A stretch of DNA of 64,000 nt from Patescibacteria group bacterium (GCA_028865305.1 JAGWKM010000001.1:58762-122761), one strand, 5' to 3'. Positions 28,071 to 38,596 are shown, counted from the stretch's first letter. Numbers and translations: made by a program. Notes: generated by a model from the sequence alone, not told the origin.

Positions 28071-29870
28071 TCAGATCTTTTCCAGCGTTTTGATGCCGAG
28101 GAGGTGCAGGCCGGTTCGGATGGTTTGGGCAGCGGTTTCGGCAAGCTGGAGCCGCGCTGTCCTCCGTTCTCCATTCTCATCTTTTAAGATTGGCGTTGTT
28201 TCGTAGAATTTGTTTGCAATCGAAGCAAGTTTATGGAGGTAGGTCGCCAATGTGCTTGGCGTGAAATTGACGCCGGCGCGCTGGACAATATCCGGAAATT
28301 CCAAAATTTTCCGCATGAGCGAAAGCTCAAGCTGAGAAGTGAGAAATGAGAAGTGAGAAGTGGGAGATTTCCCATTTCCCACCTCCCATTTCCCACCTCC
28401 CATTTCCCACTTTCGCAAAATACTGCGCAATCTTGCGAAAGCGTACTGCAGATACGGGCCGGAATCGCCTTCGAATGAAAGTGATTTTTCGAAATCAAAG
28501 ACGATGTCTTGGCCGGGATTTTGCCGCAGGATGGAATATTTGATGGCACCGATCGCGATGGCCTCGGTTGCCGCCGCGCGCTCTGCCGCATCCAGTTCGC
28601 TTCGTTCGCTTACGAACGCCTGCAATTTTTCTTTTGCCTGTCCGATGAGCGCTTCCGCCGCGATTATGTTTCCTTTGCGCGAAGACATTTTGCCGGATTC
28701 GAACCGCAGCATACCGTGGCCGATGTGCTTGGTCTTGCCGGCGGCTTCGGGCATCAGGAGATCCATCGCCTTCAAAAGCACGCGGAAATAGTCGTTCTGT
28801 TCGTTGCCGGTGATCACGATCGACTGGTCGAAATGGAAATCCTGATATTTTCGGGCAGTGAGGCCGAGCTCTTTCGCCTCATAGGTCGGCACGCCTTTCG
28901 AGTTTACGAATACGCGCGTGTGCAGGCCGTGCGCTTCACCCTTGAAGACGACCGCCCCGTCGCTTTTTTCAAGGATGTTTTCCTTCAGTCCCTTTTCGAC
29001 CGCTTTTAGCCCTTCTTCCGCCACCTCGCTTTCCCAATAGTTCCGGACGAATTTCGTATCGAGCCGCGCAAAAATTTCCTGGAAATGCCTGATGCTGATT
29101 TCGCGGCCCCAGGCATAGAGTTCATTGACTGCCGGGTCGGATTTTTCAAAAACCGTTTTGTTCAGCCCGTCGATTTCCTTTTTTGCTGATTCGTCTTCTT
29201 CATATTTCGTTGAGCCGAAAACGTAAGCATCCGCCCAAAATGCCAATTGCGTCTTAGCATCGGATGTCCGGAGGGCATCTGCCGTCAAGCCCTCCTGCCG
29301 CATTCGTTCGCGCACGCCGAAGATCGCTTTTGCCACATGCAGGCCGACATCGCCGCCGTAGGAAAGCCGCTTTACGTCCGCGCCCTGGGCCTCGATGAGC
29401 CGTGCGATTGATTCGCCGATGGCGTTCGACATCAGATGCCCGATGTGGAACAGCTTGAACGGGTTCGGGTCGGTGAATTCGATGATGACTTTTGAGTCGG
29501 AGAATGGAGAATGGAGATTGGAGAATGAAATTGATTCGGCCATCGGCCATCGGCCATCGGCCATTTTCCAAAATTCCTCGGAAATGGTTTCCTTTCCCAG
29601 CCAAAAGTTAATGAACCCCGGACCGACTGCTTCCACTTTTTCAAAAAATCCAACGGGTGCCGCCTTGGCGATTTCTTCCGCCAGTTTTTTAGCGCGTTCA
29701 ATTGTTTTTTCATTCCATTCTCCATTCTCCATTCTCCATTCTCCTTCTTTCATCCGCATCGCCACATTTGTCGAATAGTGCCCAAAAGTGCTTTCTTCGG
29801 GAACAAAAAGCTCGATGGCGGCATCTGCGCCCAAAACCTTTTTTATGATTTCCAGTATTTTTTCTTTCAT
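28071..29870 (-). CDS. argS: arginyl-tRNA synthetase with several repeat-derived inserts
   Basis: FTDPNPFKLFHIGHLMSNAIGESIARLIEAQG; MLRFESGKMSSRKGN; EGDSGPYLQYAFARLRSIL. Start trimmed to MKEKILEI. Confidence 0.93.
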   Translation of the reverse strand: MKEKILEIIKKVLGADAAIELFVPEESTFGHYSTNVAMRMKEGEWRMENGEWNEKTIERAKKLAEEIAKAAPVGFFEKVEAVGPGFINFWLGKETISEEFWKMADGRWPMAESISFSNLHSPFSDSKVIIEFTDPNPFKLFHIGHLMSNAIGESIARLIEAQGADVKRLSYGGDVGLHVAKAIFGVRERMRQEGLTADALRTSDAKTQLAFWADAYVFGSTKYEEDESAKKEIDGLNKTVFEKSDPAVNELYAWGREISIRHFQEIFARLDTKFVRNYWESEVAEEGLKAVEKGLKENILEKSDGAVVFKGEAHGLHTRVFVNSKGVPTYEAKELGLTARKYQDFHFDQSIVITGNEQNDYFRVLLKAMDLLMPEAAGKTKHIGHGMLRFESGKMSSRKGNIIAAEALIGQAKEKLQAFVSERSELDAAERAAATEAIAIGAIKYSILRQNPGQDIVFDFEKSLSFEGDSGPYLQYAFARLRSILRKWEMGGGKWEVGNGKSPTSHFSFLTSQLELSLMRKILEFPDIVQRAGVNFTPSTLATYLHKLASIANKFYETTPILKDENGERRTARLQLAETAAQTIRTGLHLLGIKTLEKI

Positions 29871-30085
29871 TTTGACAAGTCCAGCAGTTCGGACTAACTT
29901 TATAACAGGTGCGATTGAGGCATGCTGCTGGCTGATAATCCGCCGGATGATTCGAAGGCGCTCGCACAATCCTCAGGGCCTAACTTGCCCCGTCGCACCG
30001 TTCCTGCTCTTTATATATATATCGTATTTTTCTTCATTCTTGAAGCCCCCGCCCAAAAAGCGGGGCATTTTTGTAACCTTTTTGC

Positions 30086-30114
30086 TTGACACCCGTTAAC
30101 TTTAATGTTAACAT
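30086..30114 (+). promoter_or_regulatory. Sigma70-type promoter with overlapping palindrome upstream of ABC transporter
   Basis: TTGACA-17-TAACAT with GTTAACTTTAATGTTAAC (30095-30112). Confidence 0.6.
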
Positions 30115-30151
30115 TTCAAAGCATTTTAAAAACTGAAGAAGGGAAGCGGTT

Positions 30152-31948
30152 ATGGAAACGAAGAAGTTTACCCGGAAGGCTTGGGAGATATTCTCTCCTT
30201 TTAAAAAGGATATGGCTGCGGTTTTCGCATTCCTTATCCTCCAGCAAGGGTTGGCATTGGTCTCGCCCTATATTCAAGGGAAGGTAATTGATTGCGTTTT
30301 TTCGCACAGACCGATCCAGCAGACGCTCCGGTTTGCATGGATTGCGCTTTTCCTGTATCTGGCGCAAACCGCCGTGAACCGGTTGCGCGATCTTTTTGAA
30401 ATCCAACATTTGGATTTCAAGCTGGGGCGCCGTAGCGCGCATGTCGCCATGAAGAAAGTGTTGAGCTTTTCCATAAGCCAACACACAAATCAGCATTCCG
30501 GCATTAAGGAGGCGATTATGAACCGTGGCGAGCAATCATTGTCGTCCCTGGTTTACTCTTTCCTGTACGATCTCGCGCCGCTCGTGATTGAGGTTATCAT
30601 TATGGTCACGGCGCTCCTTTGGCTCAGCGCGTTGCTTGGTTTTATCGTGTCCTTGGGCATCTCCATTTTTTGCTTCGGGACATTTCGTCTCAATACCAGG
30701 TTTAGGCCTCAACTGAAAACGCTCGAGGATATGCAGACCGAGTCGAGCCGTGTCCAGCGGGAAGTCATCAATAACGCGACGCTCGTCATATCAAACGCCC
30801 AGGAGCATCGGGCAGCACAGGAATGCGACGAGTCGATCGGCAAGAACTCTTCCTTTGCGGAAAAACTCTGGACTGCGATGATGCATATTGCCTTCGGCAA
30901 TGATATCCTGCTCGGACTGACCCGTGCAGCAGTCATGTTTGCCGGAATCATCTGCGTCTACGCCAAATGGTACACTCCCGGTTCACTCATTATTTTTTGG
31001 TCTTGGTCGGGCAACGCACTCGGAAGGGTTGCGAATGTTAGGCCAATCCACCGGAGGATGATGGGTCTTTTTGCTTCGGTGCGGAAATATTTCGATATGC
31101 TTGACGTGGAACCGGATGTGAAAACCGTCCAGAATCCCGTCAGGCCGGAACGGTTTTTGGGAGAAATTGAATTCCGGAATGTGGTACTGAAGTATCGCAC
31201 CCGGTCTTACTTTAAGGGCGGCGAGATTGTTGAATCTTCGCACGCTTCGGTTCGGCCGGCGCTTGCGGGGATCAGTTTTACGGTCAGGGCAGGAGAAACG
31301 GTTGCCATCGTCGGAGAATCCGGCGCGGGCAAATCAACGCTGGTGCATGCTCTGCTTCGGGGGCAGGACCTGGATGAAGGCCAGATCCTGATCGACGGTC
31401 ATGATCTTCGCCTCCTAGATCTTAAACAATTCCGCGAATCGGTCGGATTGGTGGAGCAGCACGTTCCGCTATTTGACCATACGCTCCGTTACAACATCAC
31501 GTATGGCCTGAATGGACATGCTGTTGACTTCACGGATGAACAGCTTGCTGCAGTTTCCGAAGCGGCATGCCTGAATCGATTTTTCCACAAATTGGAAAAG
31601 GGATTCGATACCGTTATCGGCGAGCGCGGCGTAAAATTGTCCGGCGGTGAGCGCCAACGGGTCGGAATAGCGCGCGCGTTGGCGAAAGAGCCGGCAATCC
31701 TGGTCTTTGATGAAGCAACTAGCAATCTCGATGCAAAAAATGAGGCTTTGATCAGGGAATCCTTCCGGCGGGCATCGCAAGGCAGGACAACGCTTATTAT
31801 CGCCCATCGCCTCAGCACCATCCAACAGGCAAACCGTATCATTGTCCTCGACGAGGGGAAAGTTGTCGGCCAAGGATCGCATCAGGATCTTATTTCTAAC
31901 TGCGCACCCTACCGGGAGCTTCTCCAATACCAAGTTTCATCGTTTTAA
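30152..31948 (+). CDS. ABC transporter ATP-binding protein/permease
   Basis: VAIVGESGAGKSTLVHAL, VKLSGGERQRVGIARALAKEPAILVFDEATSNLD, N-terminal TM domain. Confidence 0.92.
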   Translation: METKKFTRKAWEIFSPFKKDMAAVFAFLILQQGLALVSPYIQGKVIDCVFSHRPIQQTLRFAWIALFLYLAQTAVNRLRDLFEIQHLDFKLGRRSAHVAMKKVLSFSISQHTNQHSGIKEAIMNRGEQSLSSLVYSFLYDLAPLVIEVIIMVTALLWLSALLGFIVSLGISIFCFGTFRLNTRFRPQLKTLEDMQTESSRVQREVINNATLVISNAQEHRAAQECDESIGKNSSFAEKLWTAMMHIAFGNDILLGLTRAAVMFAGIICVYAKWYTPGSLIIFWSWSGNALGRVANVRPIHRRMMGLFASVRKYFDMLDVEPDVKTVQNPVRPERFLGEIEFRNVVLKYRTRSYFKGGEIVESSHASVRPALAGISFTVRAGETVAIVGESGAGKSTLVHALLRGQDLDEGQILIDGHDLRLLDLKQFRESVGLVEQHVPLFDHTLRYNITYGLNGHAVDFTDEQLAAVSEAACLNRFFHKLEKGFDTVIGERGVKLSGGERQRVGIARALAKEPAILVFDEATSNLDAKNEALIRESFRRASQGRTTLIIAHRLSTIQQANRIIVLDEGKVVGQGSHQDLISNCAPYRELLQYQVSSF

Positions 31949-32039
31949 AGTTTGACGACTGGCGGGACTCTTCGGAGCCCCGCTTTTTATTTGACATTCC
32001 TGGGTTCGGGGCGGAAGATGGAATCAGGACTTTGGATAT

Positions 32040-32420
32040 ATGACTGCGGAAAATAGGGTTGTGGCGCTTCTTGTCTGCATCCTGAGCTGTCTTCCGGAAA
32101 GGATGAAAGACCAGATTACGGTTTATGTCGATTATCGGCAGCTTGATCGCGCGCTTCACCGGATGATCATGGCGGATATCTTTCCAGATTGGTTTTCGCG
32201 CGGGTTTTCTTACGATTCGCTGCACTGTTTTTTGGGAGGTCTTCGGGATGCGCTTTCGCTTGCGGTTTCGAGTGATTTCATCCAATACGATGGGACGTAT
32301 TTTGACTATCATATTATGGTGGATGCCCGGGTCCGCAGGTTCCTTCTGAGGCGGATTTCCGTTTCGGAAGAAAGCGTTATGCAGTGGGCGGATGATTTGG
32401 GGAATCGCTTGCGCTTGTGA
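32040..32420 (+). CDS. hypothetical protein
   Basis: 126-aa ORF in ABC gene orientation, terminator hairpin downstream (32447-32465). Confidence 0.5.
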   Translation: MTAENRVVALLVCILSCLPERMKDQITVYVDYRQLDRALHRMIMADIFPDWFSRGFSYDSLHCFLGGLRDALSLAVSSDFIQYDGTYFDYHIMVDARVRRFLLRRISVSEESVMQWADDLGNRLRL

Positions 32421-32514
32421 GAGCGGAATATGGGCGCCGCATGTCTTTGATATGCGGTTTTTTTAATCCACAGATTATTTGACTTCAAAAAAAAGCATTT
32501 GCTAAAATGATGGC

Positions 32515-33324
32515 ATGGAACATAAACACAGCGAGGAGCAGGCGGTTGGACAGGAGGAAGTAGTGGTCGTGAGCCAATCGGGCGGCACGAGGTCGGATCG
32601 GTTCCTGCCGATCAGCATCTTGGTCGCGGCAATCGTGATCGGGGGTTCGATCCTATTTTCCTCTTTGTATAAAGGCGGCGCGGCTGGCGGGCAAGCAGCG
32701 GGCGCCGGCGCGGCGGCGCAGGGCCAGCAAGGGGCCGCGGGGCAGCCGGCGGTGAATGCGGCGGCGGTCATGCAGCTTGGGCCGCGTGACGCTATCCTCG
32801 GCAATCCGAACGCGAAAGTGACGCTCGTTGAATACGGCGATTACCAGTGCCCGTTCTGCGGCATCGAATTCTTCGCGAAAACCGAACCGCAGATCATCCA
32901 GAATTACGTGAACACGGGCAAGGTGCGCTATGTATTCCGCGATTTTGCCTTCCTCGGGGCCGAATCGACGGCGGCGGCGAACGCTGCGCAGTGCGCGGAA
33001 GACCAGAACAAGCTCTGGCCGTACCATGACGCGCTCTATACCGCGAAGGTTGCGAATGATAAGAATGGCGGCGGTGAAAACGACGGTTTTTTCTCGACGG
33101 CGGAACTTTTGAAGGTTGGGCAGCAATTAGGGCTTGATATGTCTAAATTTACGCCCTGCGTCCAGAATCAAAGCGATTTGAATATCGTGAACCAGGAGAA
33201 ATCGGCGGCTACTGCGGCAGGCATCAATTCAACGCCGACTTTCTTCGTCAATGGAACACAGATTTTGGGAGCGCAGCCTTATTCGCAATTCCAGAGCGTT
33301 ATTGATGCGGCGTTGAAAGCGTAA
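32515..33324 (+). CDS. DsbA-like thioredoxin-fold oxidoreductase, membrane anchored
   Basis: VTLVEYGDYQCPFCGIEFFAKTEPQI (CPFC), N-terminal TM, NSTPTFFVNGTQILGAQPY; TAAAAT 6 nt before the ATG. Confidence 0.9.
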   Translation: MEHKHSEEQAVGQEEVVVVSQSGGTRSDRFLPISILVAAIVIGGSILFSSLYKGGAAGGQAAGAGAAAQGQQGAAGQPAVNAAAVMQLGPRDAILGNPNAKVTLVEYGDYQCPFCGIEFFAKTEPQIIQNYVNTGKVRYVFRDFAFLGAESTAAANAAQCAEDQNKLWPYHDALYTAKVANDKNGGGENDGFFSTAELLKVGQQLGLDMSKFTPCVQNQSDLNIVNQEKSAATAAGINSTPTFFVNGTQILGAQPYSQFQSVIDAALKA

Positions 33325-33328
33325 AAAT

Positions 33329-33397
33329 AGTAGAATGTAGAAAGTAGAACGTAGAAAGGGATTACCCATTCTACATTCTACATTTTGCATTCTACAT
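33329..33397. repeat. Intergenic hairpin of GTAGAATGTAGAAAGTAGAACGTAG units
   Basis: gtagaatgtagaaagtagaacgtagaaaggg / cccattctacattctacattttgcattctac. Confidence 0.7.
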
Positions 33398-33401
33398 CAG
33401 C

Positions 33402-33569
33402 ATGAAACCCTGGCTCTCCATCGCGCTTGGTGCTTGGCTCATCATTTCTCCATGGGTTTTCGGCTATGCTGATTTTACGTTTGCAAAGTGGAGCAATGTG
33501 ATTGTTGGGTTGGTCTTGGTTATTGCGAACGCTTGGAGAGTTTCGGAACCGGAGGCGAAAGGTCGTTAA
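33402..33569 (+). CDS. SPW-repeat-like small membrane protein (below ORF-track cutoff)
   Basis: MKPWLSIALGAWLIISPWVFGYADFTFAKWSNVIVGLVLVIANAWRVSEPEAKGR. Confidence 0.65.
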   Translation: MKPWLSIALGAWLIISPWVFGYADFTFAKWSNVIVGLVLVIANAWRVSEPEAKGR

Positions 33570-33574
33570 ATAGA

Positions 33575-33735
33575 GAAGTTTTCAGTTTTCAGTTTTCAGT
33601 CAATGATCCTTCCATATTAAATTTTCATTAAGTAAAAAAGATTATATTCGACGATCGTCGGATATAATCCGCGTCAGTCAAATAGTGTCTCAATTAAAAA
33701 CTGTAAATTGAAAATTGAAACTTAAAAACTATTCC
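33575..33735. repeat. Composite palindromic element copy 3
   Basis: gattatattcgacgatcgtcggatataatc (33640-33669) between ttttcagttttcag and aaactgtaaattgaaaattgaaa arms. Confidence 0.75.
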
Positions 33736-33736
33736 C

Positions 33737-33970
33737 ATGGTAAAAATTTATACAACTCCTACTTGCGTATTCTGTCGGATGGCGAAGGAATACTTCAACA
33801 AAAATGGCGTGCAGTATGAGGAGGCCAATGTATTGACCGACCTCGCGGCGCGCAAGGAGATGTTCGATAAATCGCATCAGATGGGCGTGCCGGTGATTGA
33901 CGTGAACGGCAAAATCATCGTCGGTTTCGACCAGGATACGGTTGATGGAGCGCTTAATTTGAAGAAATAA
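33737..33970 (+). CDS. glutaredoxin-like protein
   Basis: VKIYTTPTCVFCRMAKEYFNKNGVQYEE...GVPVIDVNGKIIVGFDQ. Confidence 0.9.
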   Translation: MVKIYTTPTCVFCRMAKEYFNKNGVQYEEANVLTDLAARKEMFDKSHQMGVPVIDVNGKIIVGFDQDTVDGALNLKK

Positions 33971-34040
33971 ACCAAAAACGGGCTTTTAAAAACGGTTAGT
34001 TGTATTGGCCGTTTTCAAAAGCCCGTTTTTGGTTTATTTC
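33964..34040. terminator. Very long hairpin (32-nt arms) overlapping the glutaredoxin stop
   Basis: GAAATAAACCAAAAACGGGCTTTTAAAAACGG / CCGTTTTCAAAAGCCCGTTTTTGGTTTATTTC, one G-T position. Confidence 0.85.
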
Positions 34041-34152
34041 TATCATCCTCGCACTGTGGCCGCCATAGATCAGCAACGGCAGGAAGGCCGGCATGCATAC
34101 TTTCAAACAAAAAGCCATTCCGAAGAATGGCGGTAAGAATCAGGAAGCGGCG

Positions 34153-34578
34153 TTAATGGTTGAAATTTCGAATTTCTTCTTCGGTCATGCCGAGGTGCAG
34201 CCCTATGCCGGCGAGAACTTCCTTGATTTCGTTGATGCTTTTTCTCCCCAAAACTCTCGGTTTCATGAGATCTGCTTCAGTTTTCCGTACTAGTTCGCCG
34301 ATTAAAGTCACGCCAGCATTTTTTATCGCGTTGTAAGATGGGCAACTCAGTTCAAGCATGTCCGTTGACTGGCCGAACATTGGATGCTGTTGGGATTTGA
34401 GCGGTAGATCAGATTTCAACTCCAATTTTTGGAGCGTCTCATTGATGGAATGAATCGCTATGACGTACCGGCTGAGTTCGGCAATTTTGATTTGGAGCAG
34501 TTTATTTTCTTTGACCAGATTCTCGTGCTCTTCGATGAATTTTTTGAATCCCTCCAGTGTTGGTTCGGGAATACTCAT
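34153..34578 (-). CDS. stand-alone RNA polymerase alpha C-terminal-domain-like protein with coiled-coil N-terminus
   Basis: LELSCPSYNAIKNAGVTLIGELVRKTEADLMKPRVLGRKSINEIKEVLAGIGLHLGM. Confidence 0.85.
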   Translation of the reverse strand: MSIPEPTLEGFKKFIEEHENLVKENKLLQIKIAELSRYVIAIHSINETLQKLELKSDLPLKSQQHPMFGQSTDMLELSCPSYNAIKNAGVTLIGELVRKTEADLMKPRVLGRKSINEIKEVLAGIGLHLGMTEEEIRNFNH

Positions 34579-34710
34579 GATTCAATTCTCCTTCGTGAAC
34601 TGCCGATAAATTAACACAATTAGAGAATTCTTGCAATATCGACGATGAGCATGTCGGTTGATATTATTAGATTATTAAATTAATTTGTGCGTGCAGGAAT
34701 TTATAAACTT

Positions 34711-35640
34711 ATGTATGACTTAATCATTATCGGCGGTGGGCCGGGCGGTGTGGCTGCTGGGATATATGCCGCGCGGAAGAAAATGAAAACGTTGCTCATC
34801 ACCGACACCTTCGGCGGACAGTCGGTGGTTTCAGCCGACGTGCAGAATTGGATTGGCACGAAGTCGATCTCTGGTTTCGATCTGGCAAAATCGTTAGAGG
34901 AGCACCTGCGCGCCCAACAGGGAATTGAAATCGATGAAAACGATTTGGTAACCGAAATCCAAAAAAAGATTATATCCGACGATCGTCAAATACCATCCTT
35001 TTTGATAAAAACAAAAAAAGGAAAGGAGTTCGAGACAAAGCATGTCCTGCTTGCCTCCGGCAGCCGGCACAAAAAACTTGACGTGCCCGGTGAAAAAGAA
35101 CTGGACGGCAAGGGCGTGGTTTATTGCTCCATTTGCGATGCGCCGCTTTTTGAAGGGAAGACCGTGGCGGTTGTCGGCGGCGGGAACTCGGCGCTCGAAG
35201 CCGTTTTGGATGCGATTCCTTATGCTTCAAAAATTTATGTGTTGGTCCGTTCGGCGCTGAAGGGCGATCCGGTGACGCAGGACAAGGTGAAGGCGCATCC
35301 GAACGTGGAAATAATCCTGGGAGCGACGCCCGAAGAAATCATCGGGAAAGATACGGTTACTGGGATCCGTTATCTTGCGAACGGCGAGTCGAAAACATTG
35401 AATGTGGATGGCGTATTCGTGGAGATCGGCCAGGCGCCGAATTCGGATTTTGTGAAAGATTTGGTCAAACTGGATGATTACGGCCACGTTGCGGTCGACC
35501 ATAAAACCCAGCAAACTTCCTGTCCGGGCATTTGGGCGGCCGGCGACATAACCGACCAGCCGTATCGGCAGAACAATATTTCGGTGGGCGATGCCGTGAA
35601 GGCAACGCTCAATATTTACGATCGGGTGAAGATGCAATAA
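34711..35640 (+). CDS. thioredoxin reductase-like flavoprotein
   Basis: IIIGGGPGGVAAGIYAARK, YCSICDAPLFEGKTVAVVGGGNSALEA, GIWAAGDITDQPYRQ. Confidence 0.88.
   Translation: MYDLIIIGGGPGGVAAGIYAARKKMKTLLITDTFGGQSVVSADVQNWIGTKSISGFDLAKSLEEHLRAQQGIEIDENDLVTEIQKKIISDDRQIPSFLIKTKKGKEFETKHVLLASGSRHKKLDVPGEKELDGKGVVYCSICDAPLFEGKTVAVVGGGNSALEAVLDAIPYASKIYVLVRSALKGDPVTQDKVKAHPNVEIILGATPEEIIGKDTVTGIRYLANGESKTLNVDGVFVEIGQAPNSDFVKDLVKLDDYGHVAVDHKTQQTSCPGIWAAGDITDQPYRQNNISVGDAVKATLNIYDRVKMQ
34968..34987 (+). repeat. Half-copy of the palindromic element inside trxR coding sequence
   Basis: gattatatccgacgatcgtc vs gattatattcgacgatcgtc at 33640 (one mismatch), both preceded by an A-run. Confidence 0.65.
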
Positions 35641-35673
35641 AAAGAGCGCGGCATTGAAGCGGCGCCCATGGTA

Positions 35674-36297
35674 TCACAAAGAGCTTGAAGGAGCGGTTAA
35701 TCCCGGATATCCATGGTCCAACTCGTATTGGAGGTTTTGGATAACCTCGAGAATTATTTTGCGTGTTTCGAGCGGGATTGGCGTCTTCTGATTTTGGAGT
35801 ATCCGTTCCAGCCGTCGCAGGATGATCCCTTTTCCACCGGGAGATATCACTGCCCCGTCGATGATTTTAAGGTAAGCTTGGATTTGGCCTCCCAGGTAAA
35901 CGAACTTATGCCGGCACTTTGGTTCAAACTTCTCCATGGTCGACTCCAGCAGCCGCATGGTCAATTCCAAAGGCAGCTTCTTATCGCCATTAACCATTGG
36001 GTGATCTAATTCGGCGCGGAGGTTCTGGGCAACATTTTGGATGGTCTCTGCAACTTGGTACGGCAAATTATCCGATCTCGCCTCAAGGATTTCGAGCTTT
36101 TTGAGCGCAAGCTGCTTGTGTGCGGGAGCGGCAATCGATTCCCCGATGATGCGCAAGTAACCGTGCATGGCTCCGGTCAGGTAGGGGAGCTTGTTTCCGA
36201 TCGCCAGTTTGCGGTCTTCGGCTGCGAGCTCCAGCAATTGCAGCGCTAGCTCCACCGGCATCTTTTTTTTAAATTGGTTCACCGTGAGTCCCTCCAC
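35674..36297 (-). CDS. hypothetical protein with internal ~90-aa tandem duplication
   Basis: KKMPVELALQLLELA...NVAQNLRAELDH vs KKLPLELTMRLLEST...VIQNLQYELDH. Confidence 0.65.
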   Translation of the reverse strand: MEGLTVNQFKKKMPVELALQLLELAAEDRKLAIGNKLPYLTGAMHGYLRIIGESIAAPAHKQLALKKLEILEARSDNLPYQVAETIQNVAQNLRAELDHPMVNGDKKLPLELTMRLLESTMEKFEPKCRHKFVYLGGQIQAYLKIIDGAVISPGGKGIILRRLERILQNQKTPIPLETRKIILEVIQNLQYELDHGYPGLTAPSSSL

Positions 36298-36477
36298 GGG
36301 ATAATTTAAATTGTTTTTGAATGACTGTCAATATTGACGCACGGGGATTCATGAATAAAATGGTGAATTGGCACTCAAAGGTCGGAAGTGCTAATAACGG
36401 TGACATGGCTCATGCGACATGGATAAAGGGTTACCCCTGTCCCATTGGCCATGAGACCTGCCACAAAAAAAATAAAT

Positions 36478-36768
36478 ATGAACTTAAAACCAATATCAAA
36501 CCATTTGATCCTCCAGCCGCTTGAGGAAGAGAAGACGACGAAGAGCGGCATCGTGCTGCCGGAGACGGCGGAGAAAGAAAAGCCCATCAAGGGCAAGGTG
36601 CTTGCGGTTGGGCCGGGAAAAACCATGGAGAACGGTTTGGTGAAACCCATGTCGGTCAAGGTCGGCGACATGGTCCTTTTTAAGAAATACGGGCCGGACG
36701 AGATCGAAATCGAAGGAGAGAAATATCTCGTCGGCGATGAGGAGGATATTTTGGCGGTAATTGAATAA
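36478..36768 (+). CDS. groES: co-chaperonin GroES
   Basis: MNLKPISNHLILQPLEEEKTTKSGIVLPETAEKEKPIKGKVLAVGPG. Confidence 0.93.
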   Translation: MNLKPISNHLILQPLEEEKTTKSGIVLPETAEKEKPIKGKVLAVGPGKTMENGLVKPMSVKVGDMVLFKKYGPDEIEIEGEKYLVGDEEDILAVIE

Positions 36769-36782
36769 TAAGAAGAATGTAG

Positions 36783-38507
<1,725 letters not shown>

Positions 38508-38515
38508 ATAAAGAG

Positions 38516-38596
38516 GAAAACGGGACCGGTGCGCGCTTTTGAAAACAGGAAGATTTGAGTTGGCTGTTTTTAAAAGCGCGCGGCGGTCCCGTTTTC
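38516..38596. terminator. Very long hairpin (33-nt arms) after groEL
   Basis: GAAAACGGGACCGGTGCGCGCTTTTGAAAACAG / CTGTTTTTAAAAGCGCGCGGCGGTCCCGTTTTC. Confidence 0.8.
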
